Assembly (NCBI RefSeq): GCF_013179285.1
Contig: NZ_WVNW01000003.1
Span: 310,001 to 374,000, forward strand
Origin: Roseobacter sp. HKCCD6576-2
Lineage (GTDB): Bacteria > Pseudomonadota > Alphaproteobacteria > Rhodobacterales > Rhodobacteraceae
Length of the DNA stretch: 64,000 bases
Direction: 5' to 3'
Shown: piece by piece, positions 17,797 to 26,768 of the stretch
How the letters are laid out: every line of letters begins with the position of its first letter
Numbering within the stretch: position 1 is the first letter of the stretch
Notes under the pieces: generated by a model
The model's input: only the letters and a program-made list of their open reading frames with translations
Databases searched by the model: none
Told to the model about the DNA's origin: nothing
Made by a program: the position numbers and the translations under genes

Positions 17797-17814
17797 TTTG
17801 CAACCGGTTGCAAA
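17797..17814. promoter_or_regulatory. 18-bp perfect palindrome, probable LacI-family operator (iol regulon copy 1)
   Basis: TTTGCAACCGGTTGCAAA, with the central CG typical of LacI/PurR-type operators. It lies 87 bases upstream of the binding-protein start and 82 bases upstream of the lacI-type gene. The identical 18-mer occurs again at 22125-22142 in front of iolD. Confidence 0.85.
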
Positions 17815-17899
17815 AATCTTTGACCTAAGCCATGTTGATTTTGCAGGTTTCGCCTGAAATGAGGCGCGGAACCGCATTGCAAACGGATCGCGATCAAGG

Positions 17900-18898
17900 A
17901 TGGCTGTCACCCTCAAAGATGTTGCTGAACGCGCCGGTGTGTCCCGCTCTGCGGTCTCGCGCACCTTTACAGAAGGGGCGTCCGTCTCGGAGAAGACGCG
18001 CCGGAAGGTGGAAAAGGCCGCTGACGAGTTGGGCTACAGCCCCAATGCGCTCGCCTCCAGTTTGACGACCGGGCGGACCAAGCTGATCGGGCTGGTCTCC
18101 AACAACTTCCACAATCCGATTTTCTTGGAAGTCTTCGATCTCTTCACGCGGGGGTTGCAAGAGCGGGGTTTGAGGCCGCTCTTGGTCAATCTGAGCGATG
18201 AGATCGACCCGGCCAATTCGGTCCGGATGCTGCGGCAGTATTCGGTGGATGGGGTGATCGTCGCGTCCTCAACACTACCGCCTAGCTTTTCCAAGGCGTT
18301 CCGCGACGCTGGCGTGCCGGTGGTGCATTCCTTTGGCCGCCGGTCGAGCACGCCAGAGGTGCATGTGGTGGGCATCGACAACCAGGAATGCGGGCGGATG
18401 GCAGGGCGAACCCTGGTCGATCGCGGCTATACCCGCGTCGCGTTTCTGGGCGGGCCGGAGCGCGCCACGTCGACCCAAGACCGATTTGCCGGGTTCATGG
18501 ATGTGATGCGCGCGCATCCCGAAATTGAGGTGAGCCACAGTTTCGCGTCGGACTATTCCTTCGATGCGGGCCGTGTGGAGATGACGAAACAGCTGATGAC
18601 TGACCCGGCGCAGGCTTACTTCTGCGGCGACGATGTTTTGTCGATTGGGGCGTTGAGCGCCGTTGAGGATGCTGGCCTGTCGGTTCCGGGCGATGTCGGG
18701 CTAATCGGATTGAACGATATGGAGATGGCGCGGTGGGAGAATATCGATCTCACCACCATCCGGCAGCCGATCCCCGAGATCATCAATTCCTCGATTGATC
18801 TGGTGGTGGCGACCGTGGACAAGCCCGATCGCACACCGGAGGCGCGGCTGTTCCCGTGCGAGATCGTTGAGCGCGGGACGCTGCGGCCCCTGACCTAA
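17900..18898 (+). CDS. LacI family transcriptional regulator, probable inositol regulon repressor
   Basis: A 332-residue LacI/GalR regulator. The N-terminal HTH reads LKDVAERAGVSRSAVSRTFTEGASVS with the hinge NALASSLTTGRT at about 50-60. Residues 62-330 form the periplasmic-binding-protein-like effector domain ending in DLTTIRQPIPEII. It lies divergent to the importer operon with a perfect palindrome in between; the same palindrome precedes the catabolic genes. The likely role is therefore repression of import and catabolism, relieved by inositol or an early intermediate. Autoregulation is also possible given the operator position. Confidence 0.87.
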   Translation: MAVTLKDVAERAGVSRSAVSRTFTEGASVSEKTRRKVEKAADELGYSPNALASSLTTGRTKLIGLVSNNFHNPIFLEVFDLFTRGLQERGLRPLLVNLSDEIDPANSVRMLRQYSVDGVIVASSTLPPSFSKAFRDAGVPVVHSFGRRSSTPEVHVVGIDNQECGRMAGRTLVDRGYTRVAFLGGPERATSTQDRFAGFMDVMRAHPEIEVSHSFASDYSFDAGRVEMTKQLMTDPAQAYFCGDDVLSIGALSAVEDAGLSVPGDVGLIGLNDMEMARWENIDLTTIRQPIPEIINSSIDLVVATVDKPDRTPEARLFPCEIVERGTLRPLT

Positions 18899-18906
18899 CG
18901 GCTTTG

Positions 18907-20064
18907 CTACCGAAACATGGGCGGGCGCGCATCGACCCATGCACCCTCTGCCTTGCCGCTTTCGGCCACTGCGAAGACCGCGGCCATGGAGCGCAATCCG
19001 TCGGCGGCGCGCGGATAAAGATCTGCGGCCGGGTCCATCGGCCGCCCTTCTTTTTCCGCACGAATGGCTTCCGCCAAGTCTTTGTAGATATTGGCAAATG
19101 CCAAAGGCATCCCTTCCGCATGGCCAATGGTGACGCGGGTTGTGCGATCAGCCTCGGGGCTCAAGCCCGCTTCGCCGCGTTCGATGATCTGAAGACGCTC
19201 GCCCAGTGGCATATAGTAAAGCTGGTTCGGCTGTTCCTGCGACCATCTCAGCCCGCCAGTTTCGCCGAAGACTTGGATGCCGAGTCCGTGCTGCCGCCCT
19301 ATCGCAACCGAGGAGGTCCAGAGCCGCCCAACCGCACCGCCGGACATGCGGAAATTCACCATCGCGTCGTCTTCCAACACACGGCTTTCAATGGCTGACA
19401 CCGTGTCAGCACTGAGCCGGTCGACCTCTTGGCCGGTGACGAAGCTGGCCATATGCATCGCATGGATACCGCAATCGGCAAACTGAGCCGAGACCCCGGC
19501 CTGCGCCGGATCATAGCGCCAACGAACGCGGGGGTTGTCGGCATCAGCGGCATCCGCGTGATGGCCATGAGCGAACTCGGCGACGACCAGGCGGATCTTG
19601 CCCAGATCGCCGCGCGCAATCATCGCTTTCATATGGCGCACGAGGGAATAGCCAGAATACCCGTAATTCACCGCGCAGATTTTGCCGGTCGATTGAGAGA
19701 GGCGCACAATCTCTTCGCCTTCCTCGACCGTCATCGTCATCGGTTTTTCGCAGAGGACGTGGAAACCGCCCTCCAAGAAGGCTTTGGTGATCTCGAAATG
19801 GGTCGCGTTTGGCGTCGCGACCGTCACCAGATCGACCGGATCGGGCCGTGCCATTTCGCCCGCCAGCATCTCGCGCCAATCGCCGTAAGACCGATCCGCG
19901 GCCAGCTCAAGCGTTTGCCCATAAGCGCGGCCAGCATCGGGCCGATGGTCCAAAGCGCCTGCCGTGAACGCGAACTCGCCATCCAGCCCCGCGCCCAAGC
20001 GATGCGCAGGTCCGATTTGGCTGCCTTCGCCGCCGCCGATCATGCCCCAGGTGAGTTTTGCCAT
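18907..20064 (-). CDS. Gfo/Idh/MocA family oxidoreductase (385 aa), inositol-locus paralogue 1
   Basis: An NAD(P)-dependent dehydrogenase with the Rossmann start KLTWGMIGGGEGSQIGPAHR, the family lysine motif in HVLCEKPMTMTVEEG, and a substrate-domain motif FADCGIHAMHMASFVTG with the expected catalytic His. At 385 residues it is longer than IolG. The GGGEGSQIG N-terminus is a subgroup often found in rhizobial and roseobacter inositol loci. It could oxidise or reduce a cyclitol (scyllo-inositol, chiro-inositol or an inosose). The frame is open to 20235, but the ATG at 20064 begins the Rossmann fold directly. It is the last gene of a three-gene unit with the IolE-like gene and a second MocA-like gene. 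Confidence 0.8.
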   Translation of the reverse strand: MAKLTWGMIGGGEGSQIGPAHRLGAGLDGEFAFTAGALDHRPDAGRAYGQTLELAADRSYGDWREMLAGEMARPDPVDLVTVATPNATHFEITKAFLEGGFHVLCEKPMTMTVEEGEEIVRLSQSTGKICAVNYGYSGYSLVRHMKAMIARGDLGKIRLVVAEFAHGHHADAADADNPRVRWRYDPAQAGVSAQFADCGIHAMHMASFVTGQEVDRLSADTVSAIESRVLEDDAMVNFRMSGGAVGRLWTSSVAIGRQHGLGIQVFGETGGLRWSQEQPNQLYYMPLGERLQIIERGEAGLSPEADRTTRVTIGHAEGMPLAFANIYKDLAEAIRAEKEGRPMDPAADLYPRAADGLRSMAAVFAVAESGKAEGAWVDARPPMFR

Positions 20065-20080
20065 GGTCGGTATCCTTTGA

Positions 20081-20971
20081 TCAAAAGCCGATGGAGGAGA
20101 GGTATTCCCGATTGGCGCGCGCATCGCCAATCGGATCGGGGTCGAGCAGCGGGTCGCAATCCTGCTCCACCGTGCACCAGCCCTCAAACCCGGCGTCGAG
20201 CAGAACTTGCCGGACGGCAGGGAAATCCACATCACCCTGGCCCAGATTGCAGAAAATGCCTTGGCCGCAGGCGTCGTAAAACCCAGTGCGCTTGGCGATA
20301 ACGTCGGCTTTCACAACCGGGTCTATATCTTTGAAATGCATATAGGAAATCCGATCCATGTGGCGTTTCATAAAGGCCACGGGATCAAAGCCGGCATAAG
20401 AATGATGCCCGGTGTCGAAGCAGATTCTCAGAATGCTCTCATCCACTTCATCCAGGAGGCGCTCCAGTTCCGGCTCGAAATCCATGAAGCCTGCCGCATG
20501 AGCATGGATGCCAACTGTCAAACCATAGTCTTCGGTCCCCATTTTCGCGATGGTGGCGATGCGGTCGCGATAAGCGGCCCATTCGGCGGTGCCCATCTGC
20601 TCGGCCTCGTCAGCCCGACCCGCTGTGGGCGCGCGGCGTGGCGAGATCGAGTCGATTAGCACCAGATGTTCCGCGCCATGCGCAGTGAGTGCTTTGCAGG
20701 TGCGCACCGCGCCATCCATCACATCCTCCCAAGCGTCGGGATCATGGAACGCCCGGAACACCACGCCGCCGATCAACTCAAGATCATGTTCGGCCAGCGC
20801 CTCGGCCAAAATCGCGGGGTCCTCGGGCATGAAACCCACCGGGCCCAGTTCGATGCCTTTATAGCCCGCGGCGGCGCAGTCTTTCAGAACCGATTGCCAG
20901 GTAGGGTTGCGCGGGTCATCCGCGAATTCCACACCCCAGGAACAGGGCGCATTGCCAATGCGTATCGTCAT
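20081..20971 (-). CDS. iolE: IolE/MocC-like TIM-barrel enzyme, probable inosose dehydratase
   Basis: A 296-residue AP-endonuclease-2-type TIM barrel (sugar phosphate isomerase/epimerase fold). The metal-site features include HAHAAGFMD, CFDTGHHSYAG and YMHFKDI. The C-terminus (GQGIFCNLGQGDVDFPAVRQVLL, then EGWCTVEQDCDP) closely resembles the IolE pattern of G-x-F...G-G..DF...L..GW...E.D.DP. IolE removes water from 2-keto-myo-inositol to give the dione that IolD cleaves. MocC of rhizopine catabolism has the same fold, so a methylated or aminated inosose is an alternative. No other iolE candidate is present in the window. Confidence 0.7.
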   Translation of the reverse strand: MTIRIGNAPCSWGVEFADDPRNPTWQSVLKDCAAAGYKGIELGPVGFMPEDPAILAEALAEHDLELIGGVVFRAFHDPDAWEDVMDGAVRTCKALTAHGAEHLVLIDSISPRRAPTAGRADEAEQMGTAEWAAYRDRIATIAKMGTEDYGLTVGIHAHAAGFMDFEPELERLLDEVDESILRICFDTGHHSYAGFDPVAFMKRHMDRISYMHFKDIDPVVKADVIAKRTGFYDACGQGIFCNLGQGDVDFPAVRQVLLDAGFEGWCTVEQDCDPLLDPDPIGDARANREYLSSIGF

Positions 20972-20983
20972 GTCCGTACCTTT

Positions 20984-22099
20984 TCAGACAGAGGAGAGAG
21001 GGAGCCAGCGTCTCGCCTCGGAAGAGGCAATGGCGGCGGTCACGATGCGGTTGACCTCCATCCCGTCGCGGAATGTTGGCCAGACCGGTTGGCCGGTCTC
21101 AATGGCGGTCAAGAAATCCTTCGCCTCGATGATGATCTGGTCTTGATAGCCGGTGCCATGGCCCGGACCCTGACAGAACGGCAGATAGTCGGGATGGGCC
21201 GGGCCAGTCAGAATCTTGGTGAAGCCGCGTGTGGCCTCAGGGCCTTCGGCGCGATAGAGCCAGAGCGCATTCTGGTCCTCTTGATCGAAGCGGATCGCGC
21301 CTTTTGTGCCCGTGATTTCATAAGCATAGCCCATCTTCCGCCCTGTCGCGATGCGGCTGAAATACATGTGCCCCATGACGCCACTTTCAAACCGGCACAT
21401 GAGCTGCGCATGGTCATCATTGGTCACTTCTGCAGGGCCGCCCGCACCGCGCCGCGTCTTATGCACCGTTTCGACCTCGCCCATGACCTCGGCAATCGGG
21501 CCGATCAGAGCCAGCGCGGCGTTGATCATATGCGGGGCCAGATCGCCCATCGTGCCGTTCGCCATCCCAGAGGTGCGCCAATTGGCTGGCAGATCGGGGT
21601 CGGCCAGGAAATCTTCGGTATGCTCGCCACGGAACCAGGTCAGATCGCCAAGCGCGCCCTCGGCGATCAGTTGCCGGGCGAATTGCGTGGCGGGCGTGCG
21701 GACATAGTTGAAGCCCACCATATTGGTGATACCCGCAGCTTCGGCAGCGGCCACCATGGCGCGGCTATCATCAAGAGAGGCGCCCAGAGGTTTTTCGCAA
21801 AGCACCGGTTTGCCCAGAGCAAATGCAGCTTCCGCGATCTGCCGATGCATGGATTGCGGCGCGGCGATCACGATGGCCTCAACCGTTGGATCGTTGACCA
21901 AGACCGGCCAATTATCGGTGGCCCGGGCAAAACCATAGGCCTGTCGGTACCTTTCGGCGCTTTCCTGCGAGGTCGCGCAGACCATCTCCAGCCGGGGCCG
22001 AAGGGCGGTGTTGAAGACCGCCCCGACAGAGGCCATCGCCACAGCATGGGCCTTGCCCATATAGCCGCCGCCGACAATTCCGATCCCAATTTCCGTCAT
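20984..22099 (-). CDS. Gfo/Idh/MocA family oxidoreductase (371 aa), inositol-locus paralogue 2
   Basis: An NAD(P)-binding dehydrogenase: GIGIVGGGYMGKAHAVAM at the N-terminus, KPVLCEKPLGASLDDSRAMV as the EKP motif, then GTMGDLAPHMINAALALIG with the catalytic His. The HYMGKAHAVA type and length match the MocA-like/scyllo-inositol or 'IolW/IolX-type' side of the family, though assignment between these is uncertain. The start at 22099 fits the beginning of the Rossmann fold; the frame extends through the operator to 22141. It is the first gene of a minus-strand trio, divergent from iolD, and 26 bases from the second copy of the palindrome. Confidence 0.8.
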   Translation of the reverse strand: MTEIGIGIVGGGYMGKAHAVAMASVGAVFNTALRPRLEMVCATSQESAERYRQAYGFARATDNWPVLVNDPTVEAIVIAAPQSMHRQIAEAAFALGKPVLCEKPLGASLDDSRAMVAAAEAAGITNMVGFNYVRTPATQFARQLIAEGALGDLTWFRGEHTEDFLADPDLPANWRTSGMANGTMGDLAPHMINAALALIGPIAEVMGEVETVHKTRRGAGGPAEVTNDDHAQLMCRFESGVMGHMYFSRIATGRKMGYAYEITGTKGAIRFDQEDQNALWLYRAEGPEATRGFTKILTGPAHPDYLPFCQGPGHGTGYQDQIIIEAKDFLTAIETGQPVWPTFRDGMEVNRIVTAAIASSEARRWLPLSSV

Positions 22100-22124
22100 G
22101 GGCCATGCCTTTTTTGAAATACGG

Positions 22125-22142
22125 TTTGCAACCGGTTGCAAA
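22125..22142. promoter_or_regulatory. 18-bp perfect palindrome, probable LacI-family operator (iol regulon copy 2)
   Basis: TTTGCAACCGGTTGCAAA, identical in all 18 positions to 17797-17814. It sits between the divergent MocA-like gene (start 22099) and iolD (start 22228), well placed to control both directions. Confidence 0.87.
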
Positions 22143-22227
22143 ACTAGTATCTTCAGATTCGACGCGACGCAATGGCCAAAAGACAGGGCCGCTCGTCGGA
22201 CCCCTATGATGACACCCGGGAGGAGAG

Positions 22228-24099
22228 ATGAGCGCCAGCCCCAAAACGGTCCGTTTGACCATGGCTCAGGCTATTGTGCGGTATTTGTCAGCACAGTTCA
22301 TCGAGATTGATGGGGTGAAGACCCGGATCTGTGGCGGTGGTTTCGGCATTTTCGGCCATGGCAACGTGCCATGCCTGGGGGAGGCGCTCTATGGGGTGCA
22401 GGATATTCTGCCGCTTTACCGGGGGCAGAATGAGCAGAGCATGGGGTTCGCGGCGGCGGCCTATGCGAAGTATCACCTGCGGCGGCGGTTCATGTTTTGC
22501 ACCGCAAGCGCCGGGCCGGGCACGGCGAACTTGTTGACCGCGGCGGCGCTGGCCCATGCCAACCGTTTGCCGATGCTGATGCTCTGCGGCGATACGTTTA
22601 TCACCCGTTTGCCAGACCCGGTGCTGCAGCAGTTGGAGCATTTTGGCAACCCGACGCTTGGGGTGAATGATGCGTTCAAAGCGGTCAGCCGGTATTGGGA
22701 TCGGATCACCCATCCGGCGCAGATCATCCAGTCGTTGCCGGCGGCTCTTGCCATGATGCTGGATCCCGCCGATTGCGGCCCGGCCTTCCTTGGGCTGCCG
22801 CAGGATGTGCAAGGCTGGGCCTATGACTACCCCGAGGATTTCTTTGCCGAAAGAACACACCGTATTCGCCGCGTTGCGCCCGATGCCGGTGAGGTGGCGG
22901 AGGCCGCGGCGGTATTGAAGGCCGCCAAACGTCCGATGATCATCGCAGGCGGCGGGGTGCAGTATTCCGGCGCGGTGGCGGAACTGACCGCGTTTGCCGA
23001 GACGCATCAGATCCCGGTGGTCGAAAGCATCGCGGGGCGGGCGAATATGCTGGCCACCCATGATCTGAACATCGGCCCGATTGGCGTGACGGGCTCCGAC
23101 AGCGCCAATACGATTGCCGAGCAGGCGGATGTGATCCTCTCGGTCGGGTGCCGGATGCAGGACTTCACGACGGGATCCTGGACCGCCTTTGCCCATGACG
23201 CGAAACTGGTGTCGCTGAATGTCGGGCGGCATGACGCGGGCAAGCATATGTCCTTGCCGATGGTCGGGGACGCAAAACTCGGGCTTCTGACGCTTGGCGT
23301 AGCGATGCACGGCTATACCGCGCCCGAAAACTGGACCGCCAGCGCCCGCGCAGAGCGGGCCAAATGGGATGCCTATGTGGCGGAGAATGTCACACCTGGA
23401 AACCGGCCCAACTCTTACGCCCAAGCGATAGGCGTAGTGAACGATCTCTGCGATCCGCGCGACCGTATTGTGGCGGCGGCAGGTGGGTTGCCTGCCGAGG
23501 TGACCGCCAATTGGCGCACCCTGGATATCGGGACGGTCGATGTGGAATTCGGTTTTTCTTGCATGGGTTATGAGATCGCAGGCGGGTGGGGCGCGCGGAT
23601 TGCCCAATCGAAGGCGGAGCCTGAGCAAGACACCATCGTTTTCACCGGTGACGGCTCTTATCTCCTAATGAACTCCGACATCTATTCTTCGGTTCTGACA
23701 GGGAAAAAATTGATCATCCTCGTCCTCGACAACGGCGGCTTCGCGGTGATCAACAAGTTGCAGAACAACACCGGCAACGAGAGTTTCAACAACCTGATTG
23801 CCGATTGCCCAACGGTGCCCGAGCCATTCGCGGTGGATTTCGAAGCCCATGCGGCAGCGATGGGCGCCCATGCCGAAACGGTCGCCAATCCTGCCGAGTT
23901 GGCGGAGGCCTTCAAACGTGCCAAGGCGGCAGAGAAGACCTTCGTCATCGTCATGAAGGTCGATGCCTATGACGGCTGGACCACGGAGGGCCATGCGTGG
24001 TGGGAAGTGGGTACGCCGGAAGTATCAGACAGCGCCAAGGTGCGGGCGGCCCATGAAGATTGGGAATCGAACCGGCCCAAACAGCGCAAAGGGATCTAA
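22228..24099 (+). CDS. iolD: 3D-(3,5/4)-trihydroxycyclohexane-1,2-dione acylhydrolase
   Basis: A 623-residue thiamine-diphosphate enzyme that opens the ring of trihydroxycyclohexane-1,2-dione to 5-deoxyglucuronate. The N-terminal Pyr domain has GGGFGIFGHGNVPCLGEAL and RGQNEQSMGFAAAAYAKY, with the conserved Glu for ThDP activation. The C-terminal PP domain has the GDGSYLLMNSDIYSSV...LDNGGFAVINKLQNN ThDP/Mg motif. The IFGHGN..GLGEAL pattern is highly specific for IolD within the acetolactate synthase superfamily. GGGAGGAG directly precedes the ATG. It heads the plus-strand catabolic operon iolD-phyH-iolC-iolB-iolJ-iolG. Confidence 0.93.
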   Translation: MSASPKTVRLTMAQAIVRYLSAQFIEIDGVKTRICGGGFGIFGHGNVPCLGEALYGVQDILPLYRGQNEQSMGFAAAAYAKYHLRRRFMFCTASAGPGTANLLTAAALAHANRLPMLMLCGDTFITRLPDPVLQQLEHFGNPTLGVNDAFKAVSRYWDRITHPAQIIQSLPAALAMMLDPADCGPAFLGLPQDVQGWAYDYPEDFFAERTHRIRRVAPDAGEVAEAAAVLKAAKRPMIIAGGGVQYSGAVAELTAFAETHQIPVVESIAGRANMLATHDLNIGPIGVTGSDSANTIAEQADVILSVGCRMQDFTTGSWTAFAHDAKLVSLNVGRHDAGKHMSLPMVGDAKLGLLTLGVAMHGYTAPENWTASARAERAKWDAYVAENVTPGNRPNSYAQAIGVVNDLCDPRDRIVAAAGGLPAEVTANWRTLDIGTVDVEFGFSCMGYEIAGGWGARIAQSKAEPEQDTIVFTGDGSYLLMNSDIYSSVLTGKKLIILVLDNGGFAVINKLQNNTGNESFNNLIADCPTVPEPFAVDFEAHAAAMGAHAETVANPAELAEAFKRAKAAEKTFVIVMKVDAYDGWTTEGHAWWEVGTPEVSDSAKVRAAHEDWESNRPKQRKGI

Positions 24100-24103
24100 G
24101 CCC

Positions 24104-24943
24104 ATGTTGAGTGTCACCGCAGAGACCGCTGATCCGGCCACGATTGTGGCGGAGTTGCTCCATGGTGATGGCGCGGTGCGGATTACCGGGCTGTTCTCCG
24201 ACGCGCAGATTACCGAAGCCCGCGCGATCATTATGGCGGAATCCGAAGTCGACACGCAGAAAGTTACGCATTTCCAAGGGGCTGCGGAGGAAAGCGGCCA
24301 ATTGAACTTGCAGCGGCGCGTCTGGAACCTTCTGGCCAAGGGCGAGGTGTTTTCGCAGATGGCGGCGCATCCGGTGCTGATGGCCGTGTTACGCCAGTTT
24401 CTGGGCAGCGAATTCATCATGGGCTCCATCGCCGCAAACCGGATCTTGCCGGGCGGGCCGGGGCAGGAGCCGCATGTGGATTACCCATATTGGGATTTTC
24501 ATACGCCGGAGACGCATCCCATTGGCCTGAATGCCAGCTTTCCGATGAACGCGCAGGTGTCGATCCTCCTCGACCCGTTCACAGAGGAAAGCGGTGCAAC
24601 CGCCTATCTGCCGGGCAGTCAGCGGGAGCTGCGCTATCCGGCCGAGGCGGACGGGTTCTTTGATCGCTGCGAGCGGATGCTGGGCGACCCGGGCGATGTG
24701 GTGATTTTCTATGGAGCGGTCTGGCATTGCGCGATGCCAAACACCGCCGATCATGATCGCTCCGCGGTTCTGACCCAATACCTGCCCAAATGGGTGAAGC
24801 CGATGGAAGACATGCCCGCAGCCTTGCCCGCAGAGTTTGTGGCGGCGGCCAGCCCAGATCTGCGGCAGCTTCTTGGGCTCAATTACCCCTATCCCGAAGT
24901 GCTGGACGCGGCCAAGGCGGGTAATACCGAGGGGCGGGTGTGA
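24104..24943 (+). CDS. Phytanoyl-CoA dioxygenase (PhyH)-family Fe(II)/2-oxoglutarate oxygenase
   Basis: A 279-residue non-haem iron oxygenase-like protein. The facial triad is visible as HVD (His124, Asp126) in QEPHVDYPYW, with the distal His208 in AVWHCAMPN. Arg219 in HDRSAVLTQYLPKW could bind 2-oxoglutarate. It is embedded in the iol operon, 4 bases after iolD and overlapping iolC by one base (TGATG). It is not part of the standard inositol pathway, so it probably acts on a modified cyclitol (hydroxylation or oxidative O-demethylation; inference). The open frame begins earlier, but the first ATG after iolD is natural. Confidence 0.78.
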   Translation: MLSVTAETADPATIVAELLHGDGAVRITGLFSDAQITEARAIIMAESEVDTQKVTHFQGAAEESGQLNLQRRVWNLLAKGEVFSQMAAHPVLMAVLRQFLGSEFIMGSIAANRILPGGPGQEPHVDYPYWDFHTPETHPIGLNASFPMNAQVSILLDPFTEESGATAYLPGSQRELRYPAEADGFFDRCERMLGDPGDVVIFYGAVWHCAMPNTADHDRSAVLTQYLPKWVKPMEDMPAALPAEFVAAASPDLRQLLGLNYPYPEVLDAAKAGNTEGRV

Positions 24944-25911
24944 TGGACCTTTCCGGTAATAGCTTTGTGATCATCGGTCGCGCGGGGATGGATTTCTATC
25001 CCGACCCGCCAGGCACCAAAACCGAAGAGGCCGCGCGCTTTGTGTCCTGTCTTGGCGGGTCGTCGGCGAATATTGGGGTGGCCATCACCAAACAAGGCGG
25101 CAAGGCGGCGCTAGTCACGCGGGTGTCCGACGACGCGATTGGTCGCTTCGCGGTCAATGAGTTGGAGAAATATGGGATTGATCATGCCCATGTGCGCCCG
25201 GTGGGAGGCGAGGCGCGCACCTCTCTGGCCGTGGTCGAAACCCGGATCGAGGACCACCAATCGGTCATCTACCGCAACGGCGCTGCCGATTTCGAGATGA
25301 CGACGAGCGACGTCGACGCGGTTGATTATGCAGCCTATTCGGCGCTGATCACCACCGGAACCGTGTTTGCCGCAGAGCCCTCTCGCAGCGCGACATTTCA
25401 CGCCTTCGATCTGGCCAAAGCCGCCGGGCTCCCACTGATTTTCGACATTGATTATCGGCCGTATTCGTGGCCCTCGGCGGAGGTGGCGGCGGATGTCTAT
25501 TCCCGCGCCGGGGCCATGTGCGACGTGATTATCGGCAATGACGTGGAGTTCGGCTTCATGGCGGGGGATTACGATAAAGGGCTCGAAAAGGCCCGGTCGC
25601 TTGTGGCCGACGGCGCGCAGATTGTCGTTTACAAAATGGGCGAAAAGGGCGCGGTCACAATCACGCCCGAGCGTGAATTCCGCACCGGGATCTACCCGGC
25701 CAATGCGCTGAAACCCACCGGCGCGGGGGACAGTTTCATGGGCGGGTTTATCGCCGCGCTGGCCGCCGGGCGCGATGTGGAAGACGCCGTGCTGCGCGGC
25801 TCGGCCTCCGCCGCGATTGTCGTCTCGCGCGTCGGTTGCGCGCCCGCCATGCCCACCACCGAAGAATTGGAGGCATTCCTCGCCTCCCATGCCGGGCCGA
25901 CAGCGGCCTGA
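24943..25911 (+). CDS. iolC: 5-dehydro-2-deoxygluconokinase
   Basis: A 322-residue PfkB-family kinase that phosphorylates 2-deoxy-5-keto-gluconate in inositol breakdown. The N-terminus FVIIGRAGMDFYPDP followed by FVSCLGGSSANIGVAITKQGGKAALVTRVSDDAIG is the IolC signature. The second PfkB signature is KPTGAGDSFMGGFIAAL with the catalytic Asp. ATG 24943 overlaps the PhyH stop (TGATG), indicating coupled translation. Length agrees with the family. Confidence 0.9.
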   Translation: MDLSGNSFVIIGRAGMDFYPDPPGTKTEEAARFVSCLGGSSANIGVAITKQGGKAALVTRVSDDAIGRFAVNELEKYGIDHAHVRPVGGEARTSLAVVETRIEDHQSVIYRNGAADFEMTTSDVDAVDYAAYSALITTGTVFAAEPSRSATFHAFDLAKAAGLPLIFDIDYRPYSWPSAEVAADVYSRAGAMCDVIIGNDVEFGFMAGDYDKGLEKARSLVADGAQIVVYKMGEKGAVTITPEREFRTGIYPANALKPTGAGDSFMGGFIAALAAGRDVEDAVLRGSASAAIVVSRVGCAPAMPTTEELEAFLASHAGPTAA

Positions 25912-25925
25912 AAGGACCCAGAAAC

Positions 25926-26768
25926 ATGCATATCCCGCCCTTTGACAATCAGAACAGACCCATCGTCGATGTGGATCATGATCTGGTGCCGCTGAACTAT
26001 TTCAACATTGTGAAGCTCAAGGCCGGGGAGCATTTCGATTATGCGGTGCCGGGCTATGAGACTTGCGTGGTTCCCGCGACTGGGACGGTGACGGTTGAGG
26101 TGGCGGGCGAGACTTATCGCCATATCGGCAATCGCACAGTGGATGTCTGGGATGGCGAGCCGGAGGGCGTTTATGTTCCGACCGGTGAGGGCACGCGGAT
26201 CACCTGCCAAACAGAGGCCGCTGAGGTGTTCATTGCCGGTGCGAAATACGATGAGGTTCTGAAGCCCTTCGCCGTGCGCGAGGCGGAGCTGGATTTGGTC
26301 CAATACGGCTCTGACGACACCAAAACCCATCGCAAAATCAAACACATCCTGGGCGCGGGGTATCACGACCGGGTGGGGCGGCTTTTGGTCTCCGAGCTTT
26401 ATACCGTGGGGCAGGGTGGCTGGTCCGGCTTCCCGAGCCACAAACATGACACCGACCGTCTGCCTGATGAGACGCGCCATGACGAGACCTATAATTTCCG
26501 GTTCAAACCGAATTACGGGTCGGGCATGCAGATGTTGCAGCGTGTCGATAATGAGCCGGGCGATGCGTACCACATCGTCGATGGGTCCACGATTCTGATC
26601 GATAAGGGGTATCACCCCTGCGCCGTGCTACCCGGCTATGAGATGTATTATTTCACCATTCTGGGTGGGCTGAGCCAGCGCAGCTTGAAGCAATATTTTC
26701 AGCCGACCCATGAGGCGCAGCTTCATACCATTCCCGGCATCATGGATATGGTGGCCAAGTTCAAATGA
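25926..26768 (+). CDS. iolB: 5-deoxy-glucuronate isomerase
   Basis: A 280-residue bicupin enzyme that isomerises 5-deoxyglucuronate to 2-deoxy-5-keto-gluconate. Diagnostic segments are GWSGFPSHKHDTD with metal-binding His residues, HDETYNFRFKPNYGSGMQMLQR and GYHPCAVLPGYEMYYFTILGG. It begins 14 bases after iolC, and its end overlaps the aldolase gene by 4 bases (ATGA). The length matches the IolB family. Confidence 0.92.
   Translation: MHIPPFDNQNRPIVDVDHDLVPLNYFNIVKLKAGEHFDYAVPGYETCVVPATGTVTVEVAGETYRHIGNRTVDVWDGEPEGVYVPTGEGTRITCQTEAAEVFIAGAKYDEVLKPFAVREAELDLVQYGSDDTKTHRKIKHILGAGYHDRVGRLLVSELYTVGQGGWSGFPSHKHDTDRLPDETRHDETYNFRFKPNYGSGMQMLQRVDNEPGDAYHIVDGSTILIDKGYHPCAVLPGYEMYYFTILGGLSQRSLKQYFQPTHEAQLHTIPGIMDMVAKFK

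Noticed and set aside
17866-17886. Possible second iol operator near the lacI start (AACCGCATTGCAAACGG)
   Set aside because: Only one half-site matches the palindrome and the other half is offset by two bases; it falls below what I would call a site.
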